From Helianthus annuus (Eukaryota > Streptophyta > Magnoliopsida > Asterales > Asteraceae), in contig NC_035436.2 in the NCBI RefSeq assembly GCF_002127325.2, positions 105,857,591 to 105,921,590 of the forward strand: a DNA stretch of 64,000 nt, given 5' to 3'. The notes beneath the pieces were generated by a model. The model saw only the letters and a program-made list of their open reading frames with translations. It did not search any database and was not told the origin of the DNA. A program made the position numbers and the translations under genes. Within the stretch, counting starts at the first letter, position 1. The number at the start of each line of letters is the position of its first letter. Below, piece after piece: positions 1-10,489 of the stretch.

Positions 1-1774
1 ATATTAACATAGCTACCTATTAGGTGTCGTTTGATATCCCGTGATCTTTAGCATTATCTAGTTATATTACAAGGAAGTCAAAGCAATCTCAGGTGAGTAC
101 ATTGAACCCCTCTTTTACTGTTTTCCAAACTGTTTTGGGGTGAAACACATGTGCCTATCTGTTACTTTCATGCTTTCCATGTTTTCACATCATATGCCTG
201 CTATGTTGTTAGTACATTATAGTACATGATTTCATGACATTTCATGCTATGTATGCCCATTGTGTGCGTACTTAGTACATTGATTTACATTACATTTCTG
301 TTGCATATGTTTACTCAGCATATGGACACATTGATTTACATTACATTTCTGTTGCATATGTTTACTCAGCATATGGACACATTGATTTACATGAACATTT
401 CTGTTGCATATGTTTACTCAGCATATGGACACATTGATTTACATGAACATTTCTGCTGCATATGTTTACTCAGCATATGGGCACATTGATTTACATGAAC
501 ATTTCTGCTTCGTATGTTTACTTAGCATACTTAGCACAATTGTTTACATCACATGCCTTCATTTTGTTATGACATTTGGTTTGTTTAACATGGGACAATA
601 CATTCATTAACATTAGCTACGCCGTTCGTTAGTAGGTAGTGGTACCATAGGAATTGACAACTCCCGTTTCTGAAATCCTGGGTTTGATAGGATTGGAAGG
701 AATGACCGAATTCGATATACATAACTTAGATAAACCTTTAATTTGTTTAAGGGTTTATCGCCGCAGTCTCAAGGCTTGGATGTATGCATAGTTTACAATA
801 CCGCATAGATGTTAATATCAATAGAGCATGCATTTTTCCACAGAACATAATGTTGATTTAAACCACGTTTTACTTCAACGACTTGGTTTGTGCATTTTAC
901 ATATGGTTTAAGTTGATACATTTCGCTTACCATACATGATACATTTTGGGATACACATTACATGATTTACATTGAACATAAACACGTTGACATTGACATA
1001 CACATTTGGTGGTTTATATTGAACATAAACATTTGACATGGTTTACACAATAACACTTGACATTTGGTTTATACATGAACAATTTACATGGTGGATTGGT
1101 TTGGGTAAATGGTTTGAGTAACGTGGAGTATGTAATATGATGCAAACATGGTGGATACGCCGCTGGTACTTCCTATATATAAATGTTTGTATAATATTAC
1201 ATATCTTAGCATTATCTAAATCATTTCAGTTCAGACATATAACATTTTGAGACAAATAACATATTTTTCATAAAACATTGTCTTACAAAACAACTTATTA
1301 TATTCAACTCATTTTACTTGGTTACTCGTTTAACCTTGCACTTATCTATACATATCATCTGATGTTTTCGTTTTCCAAATGGTTTACAAAGCAAGACAAA
1401 GTACAAGGTTCATGACTGACTGTTATTAAACATTTCTTTAACCTCAAGTCATGAATCCCATTTTCACAAAACCTATGTATCTCACAGGCATTTTTATGCT
1501 GACGTACCTACTTTCACATGTGTTTTCAGGAGCTATTCCATAGGATGATGATCATGACACTAGGGCGGACCTGTGCCTTAGAGACTAAAACTGAAGATAG
1601 ACTTAGTTAACTATGTTATAAACTCTTTGTTTCCGGTTTAAGACAATGTACTACCCTTGTTTAATAAATAAAATGTAACTTTAATTACCATGGTTGTATA
1701 ACAATTAATTCTGTCCTCAACACTCCCCGGCGTTTCCGCCGCGGTTGCATGTTATACGCGGCCGGGGTGTGACA
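1..1774 (+). repeat. Element A 5' LTR, 3' portion (U3 lost to window edge)
   Basis: This stretch matches 18775-20547, the end of the A 3' LTR, with roughly a dozen differences seen by eye over 1.77 kb, and ends in TGTGACA directly before a primer-binding site. The promoter half lies upstream of the window. It holds the hairpin repeat at 280-535 and two further inverted repeats (AATCCT/AGGATT near 676-695 and GATAAACC/GGGTTTATC near 730-760). No gene is seen; the small ORFs at 244-610 are read from the tandem repeat. As R/U5 sequence it would form the 5' leader of A genomic RNA. Confidence 0.93.
280..535 (+). repeat. 51-52 bp tandem hairpin repeat in A LTR, five units
   Basis: Five consecutive units start their hairpins at 304, 355, 407, 459 and 511. 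In the first four, CATATG, a 9-nt loop and a second CATATG can pair. In the fifth the arms read GTATG and CATAC, so an A-T pair has become G-C with both sides changed. The loop is TTTACTCAG, or TTTACTTAG in the last unit. The same array lies at 19054-19310 in the 3' LTR. Confidence 0.85.
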
Positions 1775-1781
1775 GAAGAGT

Positions 1782-1799
1782 TGGTATCAGAGCCATTGG
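1782..1799 (+). other. Primer-binding site of element A
   Basis: TGGTATCAGAGCCATTGG begins 7 nt after the LTR terminus. TGGTATCAGAGC is the usual plant retrotransposon site complementary to the 3' end of initiator methionine tRNA. It fixes the plus orientation of A and the inner end of its 5' LTR. Confidence 0.93.
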
Positions 1800-2400
1800 T
1801 TATAGGGAATTAGGTTATTAGTAATGCTTTGACCTAGACTATAACTTTCTAGGACCCTAACACAAGTTATCTTGTGTTTAGAGTTTAAAACATGCACATC
1901 ACCTATCCTTAGGTGATAACCACAACGGGAACTTCGGTTCCGAATCCGCTTTGAAAATTAATCATCTGTTCTAGGATGATTGATTACTAGGTTTTGAACC
2001 CTCTGTTATAAGGTTTTGAACCCTCTGTTATATGGTTTTGAACCTCTTTGGATTTCAAAAATCCCGTCAAAGTTTTGGGTTAATAGTGTGAACACGTGCA
2101 AACTGGAAGAGTGAATGCCTGTACCCTGGGTTTTCTGTCTAAGGCTAGAGTGTTCGTACAAATCCACATAATCGAACCAGTCACTCTTACCTGGGAACTC
2201 TTGGGGTGAGTGTTCACTTATAGGCGAGCATGTCTTCGCGATACACTAATTCTGACCCATTTACTTTGACTAGACATTTCATGTCGCTTGTTTGCTTTGC
2301 GATGCATAAACCGCCATCTTTGCTTTTGTTGATTTTGCTTCATCTCATTCTCTTCATCCAATCATCTCACTCGTTTCATTTCATGTTTTTCTCTTCTAGA
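1800..2400 (+). other. Element A untranslated leader
   Basis: This is non-coding sequence between the primer-binding site and the gag ATG. It contains a short direct repeat around GGTTTTGAACC at about 1988-2046 (three units). The reading frame is open from 2230, but the gag-like residues start with the ATG at 2401, so I place the gag start there. Confidence 0.7.
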
Positions 2401-3178
2401 ATGCCTCCTCGACGTGACAACCAGATAGCTACTGCCGAGCTGGCGGAGATTATTGCGCAGCAGATGGCTGCTCAATTCCCAAATCTCTTCGCTCAATGGA
2501 ACCAAGCCAACAACAACAACAATGGTATATGCAAATACAAGGATTTTAACTCGGCTAAGCCACTCAAGTTTAGTGGTTCTGAGGGAGCAACTGGGCTTCT
2601 TCAGTGGTTCGAGAGCATCGAGAACACTTTTCGCCACGTGCAGTGTTCGGATAATCGCAAGGTCGAGTTTTCTTCAAGCGTGTTTCAGAAGAGGGCTCTT
2701 ACATGGTGGAATGGGGTTATGAGAGATCAAGGTGCATAAGTTGCTCTAGCTCAGACATGGGCTGAACTGAGAGCTCTTATGATGAGGGAGTTTTGTCCTC
2801 GTCATGAACAACGAGCGTTGGAGAAAGAATTTGATGTTTTGAGGCAAGATAGTGGCGAGCACAGGGCTTATACTGATAGGTTTGAGGAGTTGAGTCTGCT
2901 TTGCCCAACTATGGTTACCCTACTCGATAAGGCCATCGAAAGGTATATCGACGGCCTACCTGACTCAGTACAAGACATCCTCACTGGTAACAACCCTACC
3001 CCACTCCGTCAGGCAATCGAGTTATCAGCGACACTGACTGAGTCGCAGATTCAAAAGAATACGCTACACAGGAAGAGCGACAAGGGCAAGAAACGGTCGG
3101 CTGACAAGGAAGATAGGAAGAAAGGTCAAAACAAGAAGGGAAAGGATTCTGGTTCCTCAAGGGGGTCAAGGAAGCGTA
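2401..3178 (+). pseudogene. gag: Element A gag, N-terminal part, split by E1
   Basis: This is the capsid-like region of a Ty3/gypsy Gag, the structural protein of the cytoplasmic virus-like particle. It begins MPPRRDNQIATAELAEIIAQ and carries the plant gypsy gag pattern KFSGSEGATGLLQWFESIE followed by ALTWWNG. An in-frame TAA at 2737-2739 interrupts it, after which the same frame continues through FCPRHEQRALEKEF and LCPTMVTLLDKAIERYI. At 3178 it is cut by E1. When the insertion and one GCGTA copy are disregarded, the frame continues directly at 13122, so E1 itself caused only interruption and not a frameshift. Confidence 0.9.
3174..3178. other. Target-site duplication of E1, left copy (GCGTA)
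   Basis: GCGTA precedes the E1 LTR terminus TGTCACAC at 3179 and is repeated at 13117-13121 directly after TTGTCACA. It is also present at 10777-10781 inside the element, next to a copied piece of host gag. Confidence 0.92.
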
Positions 3179-5508
3179 TGTCACACCCCCAAAATCCACC
3201 TGCGAAGTATCACCGCTTGGGAACGTGACATGACCAGGATCAAGCTACCAATTATATCAAACATAGTATATAACAATAACCATAGACATAATTGATGTTC
3301 AAAACCAAACATTGTATATGTAGCGGAAGCATTTAAGTAAAAAACCCAATCATAAGTGTTAACGTATGAAATATCATAAGTGTTTAGTAAGCATTCATGA
3401 ATACTTGCCCACAACGACCCGCTCCTCCTTGTGCAAGCTCCATAAAGTACCTAAGGTCCTGCAAGGCATGCAGCAAATAATCAACAAACTAGTTGAGCGA
3501 GTTCACAGAAAGTAAATGCGTAATAGTAAGTTCATGAGTATCAAGTGGCTCTAATGGACCAGTATAGGTTTCTATTGGTGGGGGCTTCCCATGTTATTAA
3601 TCCACTAGACTATGTGTAACCATATGTGTTCTTCACAACCGAGAACAGTAATACGTACAAGTTTACGCAGGATTTACGTAAGTATCCTTCACAACCGAGG
3701 ATAGGGTACGTGGGGGTTTACGTAGGTTTTACGTAAGTGCCTGACACAACCGAGGCAGTAGTGGGTATCCGTTCACGCAGGTTTTACGTGAGTATCCTTC
3801 ACAACCGAGGATAGCGAGTAGCATAAGTGTACGTAGGTTTTACGTACGTGTCCTGCACAACCGAGGACGATGGTATGGTAGTCTAGTAATGGTATCCGAA
3901 TGAATCTATTCAATCTTAACAATCCAACCCAATTCCCAACCCGAGAATCCCATGCCTTGGCTGTGTGAACTCACCTTGGTTTGCTCGGCAGATACACAAA
4001 GAGTACAATTAGCTAGTAAAAGGTCAACCACGTCCTATCACGGTTATTATACGAGTCAGGTTTTGACTAAGGTAATGCATGTAAGAATCACATAAGTTAA
4101 CATGTTAAAAGCACATATAAGTCATGGCAACACTTATTGCACGGCATCAGTCAGTTTGTATAATAGGATCATACTTTGAGCGATTAAACAATTGGGCCCA
4201 ACAACTTAACAAATTCAATAACAAATCTCGGCCCAAACCGATCGCACATAAGGGCCTTGTGCGATCCGGCTCGGCTTGTGCGATCTGCTTAAATCAGCCC
4301 AACAATAATACCCAGCCCAATTGTAACATACGGCCCAAAACAAACACACAAATGAAGTTGTGCGATCCAGCTGATCTCGTACGATCCAGCTGGGTTGTGC
4401 GATTTAAGGTAGTCCAGCCCACACATCATCCGGCCCATACTGCTTGTGCGATAGAAGTCTTGGGCTGTCCGGCCCAACCTACAGCCTTGTGCGACCAGGC
4501 TGCACTTGTGCGACCAGGTTCCCCTTGTGCGTACGGATCACCTTGTGTGGTAGGACTTCTTGTTCGACCAAGAAGTCTTGTGCGATTAGTTTTTAAATGC
4601 CGGATTTTATGCTAATACGGTTACATCATTATTCTAGCCAAATCAATCACAAGGTTTCCTATTTAATCATAATCAATTAACAATAACAATTTTCCATATT
4701 ATAGATCAAACAAGGGTTTCCAAACATTAATTCATATGAACCCTAACAAGAATCAAAGCATGAACAAGAAACACATCCTTCCAATAATCAATCGGATCAA
4801 CTTTAAGACATAACAATTTCATACAAGCCGATTACATACATAACCCGATTCACTAACACATCGATAAGCTGACAATCCGAATCATAAGTCGTAACAACAA
4901 TTAAACAAGCATTATCAAATCAGTTTTTTTTAAGTTATTCTCATGCAGTTTCGTTCCACAAAACATCCATATACGGTTCATATTGTTCATCATAACAATT
5001 AACCCTAATTGTTTTAATCAAACCGTATAATCATAACAAATCATCATCATACCGAGCATAAGCAACACACAACAATAGTTAACGTACTAACCGATTAGGA
5101 TCAAACAGAGAGGGGATGATCTTCGGTTGCCTTGTGTCGTCGGGTTTCCAAGCAAGACGAGGGAAAGAGAGAGTGTCTAGGGTTCTTGGTGTGTGTTCTT
5201 GTGTTGTGTAACAAATGAGAAAAACCAAGTCCCTAAGGTGTTTACACGGTATAGAGGGGTGGGCCGGCCCTTACATGGGCTGCCCTATTGGTCCGCGTAC
5301 AAGGTGTAAAGCCCAAATGGCTTTGTGCGATCAAGTGTAGGTGTGTGTGTTGTGCGATCCTTGTGCGGTTCAATACATACATACATACAATATATACACC
5401 ACATACATAACACATTATTCACAAGGTTCACGTAACATTCATTAACTCAAAGTGTCATATAGGTACGTAACGTTACATCAAAGTGAGTCTAAAGTTCGAG
5501 TTGTCACA
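3179..5508 (-). repeat. E1 3' LTR (short form)
   Basis: In element orientation this LTR starts TGTGACAACTCG at 5508 and ends GTGTGACA at 3179. It contains the double-hairpin array at 3627-3869, an array of TTGTGCGA motifs at about 4256-4590, and a weak TATA-like CTATACC near 5248-5257 on the minus strand. The 163-aa ORF at 4124-4615 is read across the motif array and has no gene-like features. Sequence between about 4620 and 5100 is A/T-rich and otherwise featureless. Confidence 0.92.
3627..3869 (-). repeat. 55-bp double-hairpin tandem array in E1 3' LTR
   Basis: Five hairpins share the loop ACAACCG and start their core stems at 3628, 3683, 3738, 3793 and 3850, a spacing of 55, 55, 55 and 57 bp. 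The stems are TGTTCT/AGAACA, TATCCT/AGGATA, TGCCT/AGGCA, TATCCT/AGGATA and GTCCT/AGGAC. Between them lie a second set of hairpins: TTACG/CGTAA, TTACGTA/TACGTAA, TCACG/CGTGA and GTACGTA/TACGTAC. Both sets change on both arms together. The array is downstream of the likely promoter and so should be in the element RNA leader. Confidence 0.85.
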
Positions 5509-5609
5509 TTATCCCCAACTAATTGGAAATTTCGTCCCGAAATTTGGTATGCACTCACTGAGGAAGCTAGGTAAACTGTATTGTTCACTGATTTTCCTGG
5601 GGTGTCACA
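5509..5609 (-). other. Inner polypurine-tract segment, part of the long LTR form
   Basis: In element orientation this 101 bp runs from TGTGACACCCCAGG at 5609 through a hairpin (AAATTTCG/CGAAATTT, 5527-5545) to a purine tract (AGTTGGGGATAA, 5509-5520) next to TGTGACAACTCG. In LTR C and the D/E LTRs the equivalent segment is inside the LTR. In E1 it is absent from the 5' LTR (10782-13116), so here it acts as internal sequence. Confidence 0.85.
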
Positions 5610-8600
5610 TCCTCCCCCCGTTGATCTGGAATTTCGTCCCGAAATTCCGAAGTAGTAGCTTCAGCCTCAGCAGTGGTTGCATTGGTTTCGAATAACTGGG
5701 GGTACTTTTCTGTCATCCTGTCTTCGCGTTCCCAGGTGTACTCTGGGCCACGTTTGGAGTTCCAACGTACTCGAACAAGAGGGATTCTCTTGTGTTTGAG
5801 GACCTTAACATCCCGGTCCGTGATTTCAACTGGTTCCTCGACGAACTGCAACCGCTCGTCGATAGTGAGTTCCTTAAAAGGAATGATGAGGGTTTCATCT
5901 GATAGGCACTTCTTTAGGTTCGACACATGAAAGACATTGTGAACTGCACCAAGTTCAGCTGGTAGGTTCAACTTGTAGGCTACTTTGCCTATTTTCTTGA
6001 TGATTTCGAATGGTCCGACATATCGCGGATTCAGTTTGCCCCGTTTTCCAAAACGTACCACACCCTTCCAGGGTGAGACCTTCAGTAAAACCTGGTCCCC
6101 GACCTGAAATTCCAAAGGTTTTCTACGCTTGTCCGCGTAGGCTTTCTGACGGTCGCGTGCTGCCGCCATGCGTTGTCGTATCTGTGCAATCTTTTCTGTG
6201 GCGTCCACTACAATCTCTGGACCCGTGATCTGACTATCCCCCACCTCTGCCCAACAGAGAGGTGACCGGCATTTACGCCCGTACAATGCCTCGAATGGAG
6301 CGGCTTGGATGCTGGTGTGATAACTATTATTATACGAAAACTCCACCAAAGGGAGGTGCTTTTCCCAGCCGTTGCCGAAGTCAATAACGCATGCCCTAAG
6401 CATGTCTTCAAGTGTTTGAATCGTTCGCTCAGACTGCCCATCCGTCTGAGGGTGATATGCTGTGCTCATATCTAATCGTGAGCCGAAAGATTTGTGCATC
6501 GCTTGCCATAGTTCTGACGTGAATCGTGCATCACGATCCGAAATGATGGAGGTGGGCACTCCGTGCCTCGAAACAACTTCTTTAAGATAAACGTCTGCGA
6601 GAGTGGAGAACTTATCCGTTTCCTTTATAGCTAGGAAGTGTGCAGACTTGGTGAGTCGATCCACGATCACCCATATGGTATCATTCCCACGCTGGGATCT
6701 AGGTAGGCCTGTAACGAAATCCATGGAAATTTCTTCCCATTTCCATTGCGGTATCTTAGGCTGCTGAAGTAGGCCCGCTGGTTTCTGGTATTCCACCTTG
6801 ACTCTCGCACAGGTCAAGCACTTGCCGACGTAAGTAGCAATGTGGGCCTTCATGCTAGGCCACCAGTAAGTAGTTCTGATGTCGTGGTACATTTTGTCCG
6901 ACCCTGGATGTACCGAGTAGCGAGACTTGTGAGCTTCATCCATTACAAGTTCGCGTAGACCGCCATAAAGTGGGACCCAAATACGCCCCGTTACATAGTA
7001 GGCGCCGTCTGCCTTCTGTTCCATTTGCTGTCGTGAGCCGCGTAAGGCTTCAGCCTTGACGTTTTCGGGCTTCAATGCTTCTATCTGAGCATTTCGTATC
7101 TGTGTAGGAAGGCTAGACTGAATTGTAAGCTGTAGCGCTCGCACGCGCCGAGGTAAAGTGTCTTTCCGACTGAGGGCATCAGCCACAACATTGGCCTTGC
7201 CTGGATGATACTTGATAGCGCATTCGTAGTCGTTCAGCAACTCGACCCATCGCCGTTGACGCATGTTCAAATCCTTTTGCTTAAGGATATGCTCGAGACT
7301 CCTGTGATCGGTGTAAATGGTGCACCTGGTACCGTACAGGTAGTGTCGCCATATCTTAAGCGCGAAAACAACAGCTCCCAGCTGTAAATCGTGCGTCGTG
7401 TAGTTCCGTTCGTGAATCTTGAGTTGGCGTGAAGCGTAAGCAATAACCTTGTCGCGCTGCATTAACACACATCCAAGTCCCCGAATGGATGCATCACAAT
7501 AAACCACAAAGTCGTCTGTGCCCTCTGGCAGAGAGAGAATAGGTGCACTGCAAAGCCTATCCTTTAGGTGCTGAAAAGCAGTCTCCTGGGGATCTCCCCA
7601 ACGGTAGGTGACACCCTTCTGTGTCAGTAACGTAAGCGGCTGAGCAATCTTGGAAAAGTCTTTAATAAACCGTCTGTAGTAACCTGCCAAACCCAAGAAT
7701 TGGCGTATTTCTGTCGGTGTACGCGGTGCAGGCCAGTTTCTGATCGAATCTACCTTGGATGGATCGACATGGATCCCATCCTTGTTTACTACGTGGCCTA
7801 AGAAATGGACTTCACGAAGCCAGAAGTCGCATTTCGAAAACTTAGCGTATAGTTGTTCCTTCCGAAGGAGTTCCAAAATAAGGTGAAGATGCTGCTCGTG
7901 TTCCTCCTGACTCTTGGAGTAGATCAGAATGTCGTCGATGAAAACAATGACGAACTTGTCAAGATAGGGTTTGCACACCCTGTTCATAAGATCCATAAAT
8001 ACGGCAGGCGCGTTCGTTAACCCGAACGGCATGACAAGAAACTCGTAGTGGCCGTAGCGAGTTCTGAATGCAGTTTTGGAGACGTCCTCCTCCCGGACTC
8101 TCAGCTGATGATAACCAGACCTCAAGTCTATCTTCGAATAGTAGCACGACCCTTGCAACTGGTCGAATAAGTCGTCTATGCGTGGAAGAGGATAACGGTT
8201 TTTCACCGTCACCTTGTTGAGTTCACGGTAGTCGATGCACATTCTGAACGTACCGTCTTTCTTCTTCACGAATAGTACTGGAGCTCCCCAAGGCGAAGAG
8301 CTTGGACGAATGAAGCCCTTTTCCAAGAGCTCTTGCAGCTGCTTTGACAGTTCCTCCAATTCTGATGGAGCTAGACGATATGGTGCGCGAGCTATGGGTG
8401 CTGCTCCTGGAGCGAGCTCGATTTGAAATTCGACCTGACGATGAGGCGGTAAGCCAGGTAAATCTTCAGGAAACACCTGAGGGTAGTCGCGTACAACTGG
8501 AATATCCTCCAGTTTCTTTTCCTTTGTTGATGCGTCTGTAACGAGTGCCAGAATGGCAGTGTGCCCCTTTCGTAAGCATTTCTGAGCCTTCAAGAAAGAG

Positions 8601-10297
8601 ATGATGCTAACCACAGCACCACTCTTGTCACCTTGAACTTCGAGAGGTTCTTGACCAGAACATGGAATACGAATGATCTTCTCACTGCATAGAATTTCTG
8701 CCTGGTGTTGGGATAGCCAATCCATCCCAATCACAACGTCGAAACTACCCAAAACTATGGGAATGAGATCGATAGAGAAAGCTTGACCAGCTAGAATAAG
8801 ATTACAACCCTGAACTACGTGCGTGGCTTCTAGACTTTTACCGTTAGCTAACTCTACTACATGTTTGGTGGGTAAAAGTGTTGGTGTACGTTTTAGCAGT
8901 TGACACATTTTCACAGACATATAGCTTGTATCCGCACCAGAATCAAACAAAACAGTAACGTAAATATTGTCGAGGAGAAACTTACCCATAACTACGTTGG
9001 GATCGTTCACTGCGTCGCCTCGACCTAGTACGAATGCACGACCCCTTGCCTCGTTGCCGTTGTTGTTTCCCCCGTTGTTGTTGCCATTGCCCTGATTGTT
9101 ATTATTGTTGTTGTTGTTCTGGTTCCTGTTTAACTGAGGGCAGTGCCTTTTGAAGTGACCTTCTGCCCCGCACTGAAAACATACTTTGTTGCCCTGCTGC
9201 TGATTCTGCTGTGCTGGTGGCTGCTGCTGGTTCTGGTTCGCAGGACGTGGGCTTCTACAATCCTTAGCCTCATGACCCATCTTGAGGCATCTTTGACAGC
9301 GACCCTTGTTACACTGGCCACGGTGGTGTCTACCGCAGTTGTTGCACTTTGGGAGGTTCCCCCGATATCCGCCCTGCCTGTGACTACCTGAAGAATGCTG
9401 GCTGGGACTCTGATGACTGTCAGTCTTTCGCTGTTGGGCCTGAGACTGAACTGAAACTGATCCTTTACTAGAATCTCCATCCCACTTTCTTTTGCTGTCG
9501 CTAGTAGTAGCGGGAGTAGCTGAAGGAGTGACTGTAGCAGTAGCGCTGACACGCTTAGGCAGTTTATTCTGATCCACTGCCTGGTCGGTGATGCGATGCG
9601 CGAGACGTTGAATATCCTGGATGTTATCGAGATTAGCCGAGGTTACGTGGCTCTGGATTTCTGGCGCCAATCCCTTGAGATACATCTCAATGCGCTTGTA
9701 TGGAGGGTCCACCATGGTCGGACACAGCACGGCCAGCTCGTTTGACCGTTTAGTATACGCTTCGATCTCAGATCCAACCATTTTCAAATTATACAGCTCG
9801 TCTTCCAACTTGTGAATATCTTCACGCGTACAATACTCCCTCTTGATCAGTTCCTTGAAAACATTCCAGGGTGTGGCGTTAGCAGCTGCCAACCCTAAAA
9901 TCTGAACTTGGGCGTTCCACCAAGTTAGTGCTATTCCTTCCAGCGTGCCAGTGGCGTATTTCACCCTGCGAGCCTCAGGGCATTCACACATCTCAAAAAC
10001 TGACTCTAGCTTCTCGAACCAGTGGAGGAGTCCAACTGCTCCTTCAGTGCCACTAAAGGAATTTGGACGACAGTCCATGAAGTTCTTGAATGTGCAGACA
10101 GGCTGCTGCGCGTGTTGACCTATTGTGTGCGAATAGAACGAAGTTAAATACGAGAGTTAATGTAGGATCTAAGGATCCTAGTATGAATCTATACTGCAGG
10201 GTATACTACCTGCTTGAGCAGCTGCAAGTGCCGCAGCAACTTGAGCTTGAACGAGAGCCTCTAGCTGGGCTTGTGTCATGTTAATTCTTCCAGACAT
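5585..10297 (-). CDS. gag-pol: E1 gag-pol polyprotein with probable small intron
   Basis: The frame at 5585-10078 gives 1497 uninterrupted residues. Three zinc knuckles lie at about 245-256, 261-274 and 300-313; the protease DSGA is at 379-382; the RT has D651 and FIDD at 713-716; the RNase H has CDAS at 861-864 and TDH at 923-925; IN has H..H..CLTC at about 1050-1090 and the acidic residues at 1120, 1180 and the E of QSERTIQ; the chromodomain-like tail is at about 1415-1463. Residue 899 is Gln where every other copy here has Glu (DLELGAVV). The N-terminus, [12 protein letters not shown] from 10297, is in another frame and could be joined by a 90-nt GT-AG intron at 10120-10209. The frame ends inside the LTR. 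The missing primer-binding site argues against mobility. Confidence 0.9.
5610..5648 (-). other. Outer polypurine tract and PPT hairpin of E1
   Basis: On the minus strand the hairpin GGAATTTCG/CGAAATTCC with loop GGA (5628-5648) is followed by TCAACGGGGGGAGGA (5610-5624) and then TGTGACACC. This is the standard plus-strand primer position for the long LTR form. The gag-pol frame reads through it. Confidence 0.85.
10120..10209 (-). other. Putative GT-AG intron in E1 gag
   Basis: On the minus strand, exon 1 ends ...CAAGCAG and the next bases are GTAGTATACC; the candidate acceptor is ACACAATAG at 10120. Joining restores one frame from the MSGRINMTQ start into [13 protein letters not shown], with a codon split in phase 1. 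Without splicing, the first frame meets TAG soon after the donor. The position, after a [18 protein letters not shown] segment, is the same as the frame break in B, D and E. This is inference from frame and splice signals. Confidence 0.45.
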
Positions 10298-10489
10298 GAT
10301 CTTCATAGTAAAAAGTAACGTGAGTGAGAGTGGTTCGCGAGTAGGGCGATGACAGAAAAGTGTAAGCACGTAGGGATTCTCGTGTAATAAAGTCATGTGT
10401 ATCTAAGCGTAATGCGAGCAAAGTTCTAAGCAGTTCTAGCAAACAGGCAATAAACATAAACCTTATTACCTAGGATGTCGAGTCTTGTG
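10298..10489 (-). other. E1 leader remnant
   Basis: Non-coding leader upstream of gag, homologous to 28740-28925 and 36010-36205 up to the motif GGATGTCGAGTCTTG. In those copies about 100 bp of leader and a primer-binding site follow; here the homology stops near 10484 and host gag begins at 10490. Confidence 0.75.

Noticed and set aside
244..610. Overlapping ORFs with repeated peptide units, repeated at 19018-19384
   Set aside because: They are translations of the 51-52 bp tandem repeat in the A LTR.
4124..4615. 163-residue plus-strand ORF, repeated at 11727-12218
   Set aside because: It lies in the E1 LTR across the TTGTGCGA motif array; the duplicate exists only because the LTR is duplicated. 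No domain or plausible composition.
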